From positions 1-64,000 of the forward strand of contig JALCNR010000008.1 in assembly GCA_022649165.1 (NCBI GenBank): a stretch of 64,000 nucleotides of DNA, given 5' to 3'. Positions 12,801-20,271 of the stretch are shown here, one piece after another. A program made the translations under genes and the position numbers. Each line of letters opens with the position of its first letter. The stretch's first letter is position 1. This DNA is from Actinomyces sp. Lineage in GTDB: Bacteria > Actinomycetota > Actinomycetes > Actinomycetales > Actinomycetaceae. The notes beneath the pieces are model-generated. The model was not told where the DNA came from. It saw only the letters and a program-made list of their open reading frames with translations, and did not search any database.

Positions 12801-13940
12801 GGCGGGGGCGCCGCCTCCGAGGTCATCCGCCACGTCGTGGGCGAGGCGAGCGTCCCCTCCCCGACGGGCGCCAAACAGGCTGCCGCCTCGAACGGAGCGG
12901 CCCGGCTGGCCACCGCCGCCGACGGCTCGAAGCTCGCCACCCGCCAGCCCTCCGCCATCCCGGACGCCCCGGCGGTGCCCACCGGCGAGACGGTGCTCAC
13001 GCACTCCTCGTCGCAGGCGATCACGCCGCTGAACTCGGCCTCGTGCAACGGCGGTCCCACCCAGATCCTGCGCACCTTCACCCTGTCGGACTTCGACATC
13101 GACGAAGGGCTCGACGTCACGGCGGTCCAGTTCGGCGTGGAGACCAACAAGCAGGCTCAGGACGTCGTCGTGAACCTGTACACGCTGGACGGCGCGCTCG
13201 CCTATTCCAACATGGAGCTCATCGGAACGGCCACGACGAACCTGGCGCCGCAGGAGGGCACCATGGTCAACGTTCCGGTCACGGGATCGGTGCCCGCCGG
13301 CGCGACGCTGGTCGTGGAGGTCGCCAACCAGATCGGCGGCTCGTTCTACATCGGCTCGAACAGCGCACCGGAGACGGCGCCCTCGTACCTGGCCTCGGAC
13401 ACCTGCGGGATCAGCGACCCGCAGCCGACCTCCGCAGTGGGCTTCGAGGACATGCATGTCGTCATGAACGTCGTCGGGCGGACGGGCGGCGGCCAGGGCG
13501 TGACGTGGCTGGACCTCCAGCCGCCGACGTTCTCCCTCAAGCCCGGCAAGTCGGTGAACGTCGCGGCCACCCTCACCGCCGGCGTGGACCAGCCCGGCAC
13601 CTATACGGCGACGATCGGGTTCGGGGACGGCACGCCCTACGCCGAGCCCACGGTCACCGCGTCCATGACGGTGAAACGGCCCGCCGGCTGGGGCAAGATC
13701 ACCGGCGTGGTGACCGGCGACGGCCAGCCGATCGAGGGAGCGGTCGTCCACCTGGACGGCACGTCCTACGACGTCACGCTGCGCACGGATGCCGATGGCT
13801 CCTACGCCTACTGGATGCAGAAGTCGAACGCGCCGCTCACGGTCATCGTGGCGGCTGACGGATACGTGCCGCAGACCCGGAAGGCGCAGATCGTCAACGG
13901 GCAGACCACGGTGTACAACTTCGCGCTGAAGGCCTTGTAG
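9843..13940 (+). CDS. Secreted subtilisin-like serine protease (S8) with carboxypeptidase-regulatory-like domains
   Basis: 1365-aa exported protease. I chose GTG 9843 because AGGAGG lies 4 nt upstream and the product then opens with a classic Sec signal: RRLL, a hydrophobic core, and cleavage after PANA (about residue 34). A propeptide of ~150 residues precedes the S8 domain: Asp209 (SVDTGVQYDHP), His258 (SHGTHTMGTM), oxyanion Asn327 (NNSWGY) and Ser431 (GTSMAAPHVAGA). Then come two carboxypeptidase-regulatory-like beta-sandwiches (~500-620), a central region including AWVSSNGFLNF and FWDDLYV, a third such domain (~855-920), a beta-rich region and a fourth at the very C-terminus. The plan resembles bacillopeptidase F-like proteases. 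There is no LPxTG motif or C-terminal anchor, so it is probably released. The perfect hairpin at 13954-13995 follows the gene. Confidence 0.93.
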   Translation: MHVPRDRAGRRLLTISVGVALLATTAAGVGPANAQTPPEAAITRVAPATTPDDAPDKLTDAVRSELTADQAADFWVKMADRADLSPATGIADRTERGQYVVDRLKATAQDSQADAIDSLKKAGADYESFWISNRILVKGGDLTLATQLAADPEVKEIHETTTADKPDPFDSKTATASPDTVEWGIAETGAPEAWAMGVTGADITVASVDTGVQYDHPALVNQYRGNNGDGTFTNDYNWFDVSGRCSGAPCDTAGNLSHGTHTMGTMVGSDGGENQIGMAPGAKWIETNGCDTCADADLLRAGEWIAAPTDLSGGNPDVSKRPDIVNNSWGYSAAGTIDDWYADITDAWEASGIFGVWSAGNSGPSCQTTSSPGANTANYSVGNYQSTGQINSRSSRGSGEDGLTKPNIAAPGTSIRSSIVGSDYGLLSGTSMAAPHVAGAVALLWSYAPSLIGDIQGTRDLLNSTARDTDDTSCGGTAANNNVFGEGKLDVMALLDAAPSEGVGTLSGTVADAAGTPIGGATLTATDGDTTRTLTAGADGVYSAQLTEGEFTVTASAYGYVTASQTATIAAEETTTLDFALDAAASHAVSGTVTGGGAPVAGATVSIAPQIDPVVTGEDGTFLFPSVPAGSYTLTASAGTCYGTAEQAVEVDGDTTVALALDPRADAYGYTCAVSEAAYLQGDTPTSLTGDDTSLAVDLPFAFPLYGERYEKAWVSSNGFLNFLGASTSISNGAIPSSAAPNGAIYAFWDDLYVDAQSQVLTGASTVGGRDAFTIEWRNVRKYTPSSDRLSFSATLLEDGTVILGYGAATDTDTARGSSATAGLENADGTVAYQYANMAAFAHEGLTVAFDAPATATVKGRVTDHNTGDAIEGAAITLTAQDGTEVSATTGADGSYSKTLLLGAYDYTIAAGGYQGASGSVTLKKEDGTATRNASLKAGRLEVSTTGIAANLAIGNSATRKVKVTNTGSAPVDVALSAGGEGFTLLGGGAASEVIRHVVGEASVPSPTGAKQAAASNGAARLATAADGSKLATRQPSAIPDAPAVPTGETVLTHSSSQAITPLNSASCNGGPTQILRTFTLSDFDIDEGLDVTAVQFGVETNKQAQDVVVNLYTLDGALAYSNMELIGTATTNLAPQEGTMVNVPVTGSVPAGATLVVEVANQIGGSFYIGSNSAPETAPSYLASDTCGISDPQPTSAVGFEDMHVVMNVVGRTGGGQGVTWLDLQPPTFSLKPGKSVNVAATLTAGVDQPGTYTATIGFGDGTPYAEPTVTASMTVKRPAGWGKITGVVTGDGQPIEGAVVHLDGTSYDVTLRTDADGSYAYWMQKSNAPLTVIVAADGYVPQTRKAQIVNGQTTVYNFALKAL

Positions 13941-13953
13941 CCCGATCACGGCG

Positions 13954-13995
13954 ACGGCCGGGCCGCCGGGGGCGTCCCTCCGGCGGCCCGGCCGT
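13954..13995 (+). terminator. Strong hairpin after the subtilase gene
   Basis: Perfect 16-bp stem ACGGCCGGGCCGCCGG paired with CCGGCGGCCCGGCCGT around a 10-nt loop, starting 13 nt after the stop codon. There is no U-tract, which is common for high-GC actinobacterial terminators. Confidence 0.7.
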
Positions 13996-14035
13996 CTCTG
14001 CCGGCTCGGCCGCTCAATCGGCTCAGCCGGCCAGC

Positions 14036-14086
14036 ATTTTGTGACTGATCACACAATATTGTTGTCTGCATGTTTGATGGGATAAT
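14036..14086 (+). promoter_or_regulatory. AT-rich palindromic promoter region of the winged-helix regulator
   Basis: Striking AT-rich island in a 72% GC context. It holds TTGTG-N8-CACAA (about 14039-14056) and, overlapping it, the perfect palindrome ACAATATTGT (14053-14062). A TTGTTG -35 (14059-14064) is spaced 16 nt from a GATAAT -10 (14081-14086). A bound regulator would cover the -35, which suggests autorepression of the gene that follows. Confidence 0.55.
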
Positions 14087-14208
14087 ACTCGGAAATCGTT
14101 GACAGGATCGGGGACGTCGACGACCGGAAGCACACCGACCAACCCTGGTCCGGGCTCCCGTCCCCGCGACGGACGCCCGAGCCGCGGAACGCGTGACAGG
14201 GAGTGACC

Positions 14209-14721
14209 GTGACCGGACCCGATCGTGAGACGCCGTATGTGATCTGCGTGGGAACCTCGCCGGACGAGATCGCCGCCGTCACCCGCGCCGTGGGCGGGAA
14301 GGCCGTCATCATCGCCGCCCAGGATGCGATGGCCCTGCGGCCCCTGCTCGACAACGAGGACTCGCCCCCCTCGACGACGCGGCGGGGGCCGCTCACCATC
14401 GACCGGATGCTGCGTCGGATCACCTGGGACGGCGCGACCATCGACGTCTCCCCCCGCGAGTTCGACCTGCTGTCCCTCCTCGCCAGCGACACCGGACGCG
14501 TCTGGACCTTCCAGGAGATCACGGCGACCGTGTGGAAGATGCCCTTCCTCGGCGACGCGGACATGGTCCTCTCCGCCGTCAAGCGGCTGCGCCGCCGCGT
14601 CCTCGTCGTCACGACGGAGCTGAGGATCCTCTCGGTGAGGGGGATCGGGTTCCGCCTCACCCTCCTCGCCGCCGGAGAGACGCGGTGCGAGCACCCGCTC
14701 CCGCGCTCGGAGCCGGCGTGA
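14209..14721 (+). CDS. Orphan OmpR/PhoB-type winged-helix transcriptional regulator
   Basis: 170 aa. The C-terminal ~100 residues form a Trans_reg_C winged helix: RMLRRITWDGATIDVSPREF, LLSLLASDTGRVWTFQEI, VKRLRRR and ILSVRGIGFRL. The N-terminal ~60 residues (PYVICVGTSPDEIAAVTRAV) are too short for a full receiver domain and lack the Asp/Lys set, so it is not a normal response regulator. No histidine kinase is adjacent. I prefer GTG 14209 over GTG 14203 because AGGGAG sits 6 nt before it. It is the only such regulator near the subtilase, whose promoter carries OmpR-style direct repeats (9728-9749); control of that gene is an inference. Confidence 0.8.
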   Translation: MTGPDRETPYVICVGTSPDEIAAVTRAVGGKAVIIAAQDAMALRPLLDNEDSPPSTTRRGPLTIDRMLRRITWDGATIDVSPREFDLLSLLASDTGRVWTFQEITATVWKMPFLGDADMVLSAVKRLRRRVLVVTTELRILSVRGIGFRLTLLAAGETRCEHPLPRSEPA

Positions 14722-14736
14722 GGCGCCCCCAGCCTC

Positions 14737-15912
14737 TCACCCGGAGGACGAGGCGGAGGCCGTGAGGGACTGGGAGAAGAACACGATGCCGTAGGGGAGC
14801 GCCGCACGGGCGTAGACCCAGGTGTGGCCGTAGTGGGGCAGGATCTGGGTCGCGACGTCGAAGCCGTCGGCGCGCAGAGGATCCGCGAGGTCCCGGGTGG
14901 CCAGGACGCCCTGATCGCCCTCGTCCCCACCGGTGGAGAGGAAGACGTGGCGGCCGATGCCGTCCAGCCCCGAGACGTACCCGGCCACGTCGTGGGCGGC
15001 ACGTTGATCGGCGGTCGCCAGCATCGCGTTCCCCCCGCCCCCGGGCTCCGTGTAGCCCGCGATCGACAGGATCGTGCCGAACGTGTCCGGGTGGCGAAGT
15101 CCCTGGTCGAGGGCGCAGAAACCTCCCGAGGAGAATCCGCCGACGGCCCGGTGGGAGGCGTCGGCGACGGTCGCATAGTGCGCGTCCACCCAGGGGACCA
15201 CGACCGTGTTGAGGTAGGTCTCCACCTGGGAGCCGCCCGTCGTCGAGTCCAGGCATTCCGTGTCGCCGGCCGAGGGTCCCGTCCCGTTGACGTCCACGGA
15301 CACGACGATCATGGGTTGGGCCGCCGCCTGATCGATGAGGACGTCCATCGTGTGCCCGGCGTCCCCGGCCGCGATCCAGTCCCCGGCCTGACCGGGCTCC
15401 CCGTGGACGAGGTAAACGACCGGGTAGCGGACCGAACCCGCGGGGTCGTACCCCGGGGGCGTGTACACCCAGGTCAGCGCGTCGGAAGGCATCTTCAGGG
15501 ACGCGGGCGCCGGTACGCTCACCGAGGAGACCGCGCCCACGCCCTCGCCTCCCGCCCCCGACTGCGCGGCCCCCGGGACCGCCGCGGCCGTCGTCGGCGG
15601 GGATCCGATGCCCCACGAGGACAGTGTCACCCTCAGCGCGTCCGTCGTCGGGATGTACCCGACGTAGGCGTTCGCCCCGATGGCGGCCGCCAGGATCACG
15701 GCGGGCACGGCGACCACGGCGCCCGGCCACGCGCGCCGCCCCCGTCGGCGGCGCAGCGCCGCCCACACGACGGCCCCGGCGACGACGCCGAGCACCGCGG
15801 CGACCGTCCACCACGAGCTGATCCAGCCGCCGCCCCCGCCGAGCGCCCGGGCGACGTCGCGCGGCAACGTGACATCCGAGTCCGCGGCGGACGGCCCTCC
15901 CGCGACGCCCAT
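14737..15912 (-). CDS. Membrane-anchored esterase (esterase D / antigen 85-like alpha/beta hydrolase)
   Basis: 391 aa. Two hydrophobic spans (about residues 33-52 and 65-83, separated by RRRRGRR) put the C-terminal domain outside the membrane. The catalytic part has VVYLVHGEPGQAGDW, the nucleophile motif GGFSSGGF with Ser262, and a C-terminal His in LPHYGHTWVYA; the fold is that of the esterase D/antigen 85 group. I set the start at ATG 15912, where GGAGG lies 5 nt upstream; a longer reading frame extends into the opposite-strand MprF-like gene and is not credible. It is divergently transcribed from that gene with a 78-bp gap. Substrate unknown; an acyl ester in the envelope is plausible. Confidence 0.85.
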   Translation of the reverse strand: MGVAGGPSAADSDVTLPRDVARALGGGGGWISSWWTVAAVLGVVAGAVVWAALRRRRGRRAWPGAVVAVPAVILAAAIGANAYVGYIPTTDALRVTLSSWGIGSPPTTAAAVPGAAQSGAGGEGVGAVSSVSVPAPASLKMPSDALTWVYTPPGYDPAGSVRYPVVYLVHGEPGQAGDWIAAGDAGHTMDVLIDQAAAQPMIVVSVDVNGTGPSAGDTECLDSTTGGSQVETYLNTVVVPWVDAHYATVADASHRAVGGFSSGGFCALDQGLRHPDTFGTILSIAGYTEPGGGGNAMLATADQRAAHDVAGYVSGLDGIGRHVFLSTGGDEGDQGVLATRDLADPLRADGFDVATQILPHYGHTWVYARAALPYGIVFFSQSLTASASSSG

Positions 15913-15990
15913 CTCCACCTCCGCGTCCTCCCCCCGGCGCTCCGCGTCCGGGGATCCTCTCCGGTGCCGGCCCGCGCGGGCGGTGCAAGA

Positions 15991-17652
15991 ATGCACAGTA
16001 TGCCTTCCGGCGCGATTCTTCCCCCCCGACGTGCGACCTCGCCACTGGACACCCAGCGCCGGCGCGGCGCGACCCAGTCGCTGGCCTCGCGCCTCATGCT
16101 CCTGGTGGCCATCCTCACCGTCGTCGCCGCCACCCATCCGCGCATGCGGTGGATCGCCATCGACCTCTTCCCCGCGATCACGTCGCGCACCGCCCGGTCC
16201 GGGCTGCTGATCATGGCCACCGTCCTCGTCATCCTTGCGCGCGGCCTGCGCCGCGGCCATCACACCGCATGGCTGCTGTCCTCCGCGGCGCTGACCCTCA
16301 GCGTGATCCTGCACATCGTGCACGGATCGGAGCCCCTCGTCGGCGTGCTGACCTGCGGCGTCGCCGTCTGGCTGGTCCTGAGGCGCGACGCCTTCCCGGT
16401 GCGCCTCACCCTGGCTCCGCGGCGGCGCCTGGTCGAGGGCCTGATCGCGGTCGCCGTCCTGATCGGAGGGCTGGGCCTCATCGCCCTCGTGCGCGACACC
16501 GCCTGGCACCACGTCCTCCACCAGGCCGACATCGTGCTGCTCGTCGTCTTCCTGCCGGCCGTCGCCTGGTCTCTGTTCTCGCCGACCCGCCCGCCGCACC
16601 TGTCGCGCTCGGAGCGCCGGGCCCGGCGCGAACGCGCCCGGGACATCGTGGAGCGCCACGGCGCCGGGAGCCTGGACTGGTTCGCGCTGCGAGACGACAA
16701 GGACTGGTTCTTCAGCGGGTCCTCCGTGGTCGCCTACTCGGCGCGCGGAGGCGTCTGCCTGGTCTCCCCCGACCCCATCGGCCCGGAGGGGGAGCGCGAG
16801 GCCGTGTGGGCGGAGATGACGGCCTATGCCCGCGACCTGGGCACCTCCCTCTGCGTCGTCGGCGCCTCACGGGACTGGCTGCCGGTGTACGAGTCCACCG
16901 GTCTGCGCACCGTGTACCTGGGGGACGAGGCCGTCGTCGACTGCCGCACCTTCACCCTGGAGGGGCACGCGCACAAGGCGCTGCGCCAGGCGGTCAACCG
17001 CGTGACCCGCGGAGGGTGGACGACGACGCTCGCAGACCCCCTGGACCTCCCCCCGGACGAGCGCCGCGAGATCCTCGAGATGATCGGACAGTCCCGCCGC
17101 GGCGACACGGAACGCGGCTACTCGATGACGCTGTCGCGCCTCTTCGACCCCGAGGACCGGGGCCTGCTGATGTCCGTGACCCGCAGCCCGGAGGGCCGCA
17201 TCGACGCCGTGTGCCAATGGGTCCCGGCGCGCGCCCTGCGCGGATGGTCCCTGGACCTCATGCGCCGTCGACTCGACGTCGACGACCTGCCCAACGGCCT
17301 CATGGACGCGACGATCGCGGCGACGATCCAGCAGGTGGCCGCCCGAGGCGAGCACTCGCTCACGCTGAACTTCGCCGTCATGCGGGACGTGCTGGAGCCC
17401 GGCGGCCCCGGCTCCGCCCTCGAGACCGCCATCCGCCCGATCCTCAAGAGCCTCTCGCGCGCCACCCAGATGGGCTCCCTCAGCCGCTTCAACGACAAGT
17501 TCGACCCCTCGTGGATGCCGCGCTACGTCGTCCTCGACGCCGTCGAGTACGTCGCCGGCCAGGCGCTGGCGCTCGCCGACGCCGAGGGGCTCACCGAGCT
17601 CCCCGTCATCGGCCGCCTCCTCGGCCGCTCCGCCGTGGACTCCCCGCAGTGA
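15991..17652 (+). CDS. MprF-like phosphatidylglycerol aminoacyltransferase (DUF2156)
   Basis: 553 aa. The first ~210 residues hold about five to six membrane spans (RLMLLVAILTVVAA, LLIMATVLVILARG, AWLLSSAALTLSVILHIVHG). The cytoplasmic C-terminal half is a DUF2156 GNAT-like domain: DWFALRDDKDWFFSGSSVVAY, GGVCLVSPDPIG, EGHAHKALRQAVNRV and FNDKFDPSWMPRYVV. Such enzymes move lysine or alanine from aminoacyl-tRNA to phosphatidylglycerol, making the membrane more cationic and resistant to antimicrobial peptides. It is shorter than Staphylococcus MprF (~840 aa), lacking the large flippase part. The ATG 15991 start is not certain; 16000 is possible. It overlaps the next gene by GTGA. Confidence 0.87.
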   Translation: MHSMPSGAILPPRRATSPLDTQRRRGATQSLASRLMLLVAILTVVAATHPRMRWIAIDLFPAITSRTARSGLLIMATVLVILARGLRRGHHTAWLLSSAALTLSVILHIVHGSEPLVGVLTCGVAVWLVLRRDAFPVRLTLAPRRRLVEGLIAVAVLIGGLGLIALVRDTAWHHVLHQADIVLLVVFLPAVAWSLFSPTRPPHLSRSERRARRERARDIVERHGAGSLDWFALRDDKDWFFSGSSVVAYSARGGVCLVSPDPIGPEGEREAVWAEMTAYARDLGTSLCVVGASRDWLPVYESTGLRTVYLGDEAVVDCRTFTLEGHAHKALRQAVNRVTRGGWTTTLADPLDLPPDERREILEMIGQSRRGDTERGYSMTLSRLFDPEDRGLLMSVTRSPEGRIDAVCQWVPARALRGWSLDLMRRRLDVDDLPNGLMDATIAATIQQVAARGEHSLTLNFAVMRDVLEPGGPGSALETAIRPILKSLSRATQMGSLSRFNDKFDPSWMPRYVVLDAVEYVAGQALALADAEGLTELPVIGRLLGRSAVDSPQ

Positions 17653-18497
17653 ACACCGCGATCCTGGCCGCCGTGGGCGCGAGCGCCGGCTTCGGCACCG
17701 CGACCCTGCTGCAGAGCCTGGGGGCGCGGCGCTCCGCGGGCGGCCTGCGGGCCTTCCTCCACCCGCTGGTGCTGGGCGGGCTGGCGCTGGACGGGGCGTC
17801 GTCGCTGCTGTCGCTGGTCGCCCAGGCCCGCCTGCCGTTGTTCGTCGTCCAGACGATCATCGCGGCGGCCGTGGTGGTCGTCGTGCTGGCGGCCCCGGCG
17901 GTGCTCCACGCCGAGCGCCGGGCACGCGACGTGGGCGCGGCCTGCGTGACCGTGGCGTGCCTGGCGGTGCTGGCCGGCGCTTCGGGGCCCGAGCGCCCCG
18001 CCAGCTCCGACGCCCTGCTGCCCGCCCTGCTCGCAGGGGCCGCGGCGCTGGCCGTCGTGTCGGCCGCCCTCTACCGGCGGGGGCCGGCCTGGTCGATGGC
18101 CGTGTGCAGCGGCCTGGGGTACGCGGGCGCCGCGGTCGGCGTGCGGGCCGCGAGGCTGACGGGGCCGCTGTGGTCCGTCGTCTGGCAGCCGGCGGCCGCC
18201 GTGATCGCGGTGTGCGGGGCGGTCGGGATCCTCGCCTACCTGCGGGCGCTCGAATCGGGGTCCGCCGGGATGGTGGCAGCGGCCGGATCCGTCATCGAGG
18301 TCGCCGTCCCCGGCCTGATCGGCGTCCTTGTGCTGGACGACCGCGCGCGCCCCGGCTGGGGCCCCGCCGCCGGGATCGCCTGCCTGGCGGCGCTGGCGGC
18401 GTGCGTGGTCCTGGCGTTCAGCCCGGCCGCGACCATGACGGATGTCATGGAGACGCCCGCGACACCCGGCCCTTCCGGCGCGGACCCCGGTGCCTGA
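17649..18497 (+). CDS. EamA/DMT-superfamily-like membrane protein
   Basis: 282-aa integral membrane protein with about nine to ten hydrophobic helices (ILAAVGASAGFGTATLLQSL at the start, then LFVVQTIIAAAVVVVVLAAP and VIEVAVPGLIGVLVLDDR), organised as two similar halves as in the DMT/EamA family. The pattern of very small residues and glycine-rich helices fits the actinobacterial 'EamA-like' group, some of which act as metabolite exporters or magnesium/lipid-related proteins. Start GTG 17649 overlaps the MprF-like stop (GTGA), so it is probably co-translated and may serve the same envelope function. Substrate unknown. Confidence 0.75.
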   Translation: MNTAILAAVGASAGFGTATLLQSLGARRSAGGLRAFLHPLVLGGLALDGASSLLSLVAQARLPLFVVQTIIAAAVVVVVLAAPAVLHAERRARDVGAACVTVACLAVLAGASGPERPASSDALLPALLAGAAALAVVSAALYRRGPAWSMAVCSGLGYAGAAVGVRAARLTGPLWSVVWQPAAAVIAVCGAVGILAYLRALESGSAGMVAAAGSVIEVAVPGLIGVLVLDDRARPGWGPAAGIACLAALAACVVLAFSPAATMTDVMETPATPGPSGADPGA

Positions 18498-18507
18498 CGA
18501 TGGAGCC

Positions 18508-19449
18508 ATGAACGCGCTCCCCGCCCTGGAGATCCTCCACGTGACGAAGACCTTCGGCTCGACCCGTGCCCTCGACGACATCACTCTGTCCATCCCGGCC
18601 GGACAGATCCTCGCCCTCCTGGGCCAGAACGGCGCCGGCAAGACGACCCTCATCGACATCGCGCTGGGCCTCCAGCGCCCCGATCCCGCCGGAGGGGACG
18701 CGGACGGGACCGCCGGGACCGCGCGCCTGTTCGGCATGGCGCCGCGCGAGGCGATCCGCCGGTCGCTGGTGGGCGTCGTCCACCAGACCGGCGCCCTGCT
18801 GCCGGACTACACGGTGGGCCAGACCCTGCGCGTCTTCCGAGGCATGCACGCCCGCCCCCTCCCCCTCAAGCAGGTCGTGGCCCAGGCCGACCTCGCCGAC
18901 CTGGTCGGGCGCCGCGTCGGCAAGCTCTCCGGCGGCGAGCAGCAGCGGGTCCGCCTCGCCCTGGCGCTGCTGCCCGACCCGGCCCTGCTCATCCTCGACG
19001 AGCCCACCGCCGGCATGGACGCCCTGGCCCGGCGGGCCTTCTGGCGCCTCATGCGCGCCCAGGCGGACGCCGGACGCACGATCGTCTTCGCCACCCACTA
19101 TCTGGCGGAGGCCCAGGACTTCGCCGAGCGGACCGTCATCGTCAAGGACGGCCGCATCCTCACCGACGCCCCCACGGACGACATCCGCCACCTGGACGCC
19201 TCGTGCTCCCTGCGCATCTCCGTCGACGAGGACGGCCCCGCCGCCCGGGGACGCACCGACCTGGAACGCGATCTGCGTGCGCTGCCGGGAGCCGGGGACT
19301 GGCTCATCGAGTGGCCCCAGGGAGCCGTCACCATCCAGGGCTCCGGCCTGGACGACGCCGCGCGGCTGCTGCTGAGCGTGCCCGGCGCCCACGACCTGGA
19401 GATCGTGCCGTCCTCGCTGGAGGACGTCTTCGCCGAGCTCACCGCCTGA
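18508..19449 (+). CDS. ABC-2 type exporter ATPase
   Basis: 313 aa. Single ABC domain: Walker A LGQNGAGKTT, Q-loop region VGVVHQTGALLPDYTVG, signature LSGGEQQR, Walker B LLILDEPTAGMD and switch His in FATHYLAEA. A ~90-residue C-terminal extension is typical of drug-exporter ATPases (DrrA/CcmA group). ATG 18508 follows a GGAG. It pairs with the permease that starts 13 nt after its stop, and with the two-component system behind it. I infer export of a lipid-active or antimicrobial compound; the true substrate cannot be read. Confidence 0.92.
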   Translation: MNALPALEILHVTKTFGSTRALDDITLSIPAGQILALLGQNGAGKTTLIDIALGLQRPDPAGGDADGTAGTARLFGMAPREAIRRSLVGVVHQTGALLPDYTVGQTLRVFRGMHARPLPLKQVVAQADLADLVGRRVGKLSGGEQQRVRLALALLPDPALLILDEPTAGMDALARRAFWRLMRAQADAGRTIVFATHYLAEAQDFAERTVIVKDGRILTDAPTDDIRHLDASCSLRISVDEDGPAARGRTDLERDLRALPGAGDWLIEWPQGAVTIQGSGLDDAARLLLSVPGAHDLEIVPSSLEDVFAELTA

Positions 19450-19461
19450 GAGGATCCCATC

Positions 19462-20244
19462 ATGAGCGCCGCGTCCCCCGCCACACGCGCACCCGCCCCG
19501 CCCATGCGGGGAGCGGGCCGCCTCGCCTGGTACTCGTTCGCCAAGCTGGTGACGAACCCCTTCTCCCTGGCCTTCGCGATCGGCCTGCCCATCCTCATGT
19601 ACCTGATGTTCGGCGCGAACCAGGACTACTCGGGCATCTGGGCGGGCCACGCGAATGTCTCGGCGACCGTCCTGGTCAACATGGCGCTCTACGGCGCCGT
19701 CATGACAACCTCGTCGGCCGGGGCGAACGTCTCCCTGGAACGCACCTCCGGCGTCACCCGCCTGTTCGCGCTGACCCCGCTGAGCCCCGCCGCCCAGATC
19801 GCGGCCCGCGTCCTGGCGGGCATCGGAGCCGCGGGCGTCGTCATCGGCGTCACCTACGTCTTCGGAGCCCTGACCGGATCGCGGATGGAGGGGTCGGCGT
19901 GGGCGGTGTCGGCCCTGCTGCTGGTCGTGCTGGCGGTCCTGCCGACGGTCCTGGGGCTGGCCGCGGGATTCGCGGTGCGCTCCGACGGCGCGTTCGCGGC
20001 GACCTCGATCGTCACGGTGCTGTGCTCCTTCCTGTCGGGGATGTTCATCCCCCTGGAGCAGATGGGCTCCTTCTTCCAGTCGACGGCCCCGTGGACGCCC
20101 TTCCACGGGATCGTCCAGCTGGTCCAGCTGCCGCTCACCGGCTGGGACGGCTTCCGGTGGTCCTGGGTGGCCAACTACGCCGTGTGGACCCTCTTGTTCG
20201 CCGGGGTCGCGGTGTGGGGCCAGCGCCGAGACACGGGACGCTGA
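19462..20244 (+). CDS. ABC-2 type exporter permease
   Basis: 260 aa, six hydrophobic spans, ABC2_membrane fold: FAKLVTNPFSLAFAIGLPILMYLMFG, an AGANVSLERTSGVTRLFAL amphipathic stretch, and FLSGMFIPLEQMGSFFQ before the last span, as in bacteriocin/drug exporters. It starts 12 nt after the ATPase gene behind a GAGAGGATCCC ribosome site. Together they would form a 2+2 exporter. The histidine kinase downstream has its own promoter-like box at 20260. Confidence 0.9.
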   Translation: MSAASPATRAPAPPMRGAGRLAWYSFAKLVTNPFSLAFAIGLPILMYLMFGANQDYSGIWAGHANVSATVLVNMALYGAVMTTSSAGANVSLERTSGVTRLFALTPLSPAAQIAARVLAGIGAAGVVIGVTYVFGALTGSRMEGSAWAVSALLLVVLAVLPTVLGLAAGFAVRSDGAFAATSIVTVLCSFLSGMFIPLEQMGSFFQSTAPWTPFHGIVQLVQLPLTGWDGFRWSWVANYAVWTLLFAGVAVWGQRRDTGR

Positions 20245-20259
20245 CCGGCCGCCGCCGGG

Positions 20260-20265
20260 TAGGTT
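20260..20265 (+). promoter_or_regulatory. -10 box TAGGTT for a leaderless start at 20272
   Basis: TAGGTT is separated from the ATG by exactly 6 nt and no ribosome-binding site is present, so the transcript should begin at the start codon. Confidence 0.55.
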
Positions 20266-20271
20266 CGTGGC

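Noticed and set aside
11025-13949. 974-aa minus-strand frame opposite the subtilase
   Set aside because: Low-complexity Arg/Gly/Val/Asp composition and no start signal; the plus strand carries clear S8 motifs.
14039-14056. CRP/GlxR site upstream of the winged-helix gene
   Set aside because: TGTGA and TCACA are separated by 4 nt instead of 6; treated instead as part of a broader palindromic operator.
14824-15990. 5' extension of the MprF-like frame by ~390 codons
   Set aside because: It runs opposite the well-supported esterase gene and has no family similarity; the real start is near 15991.
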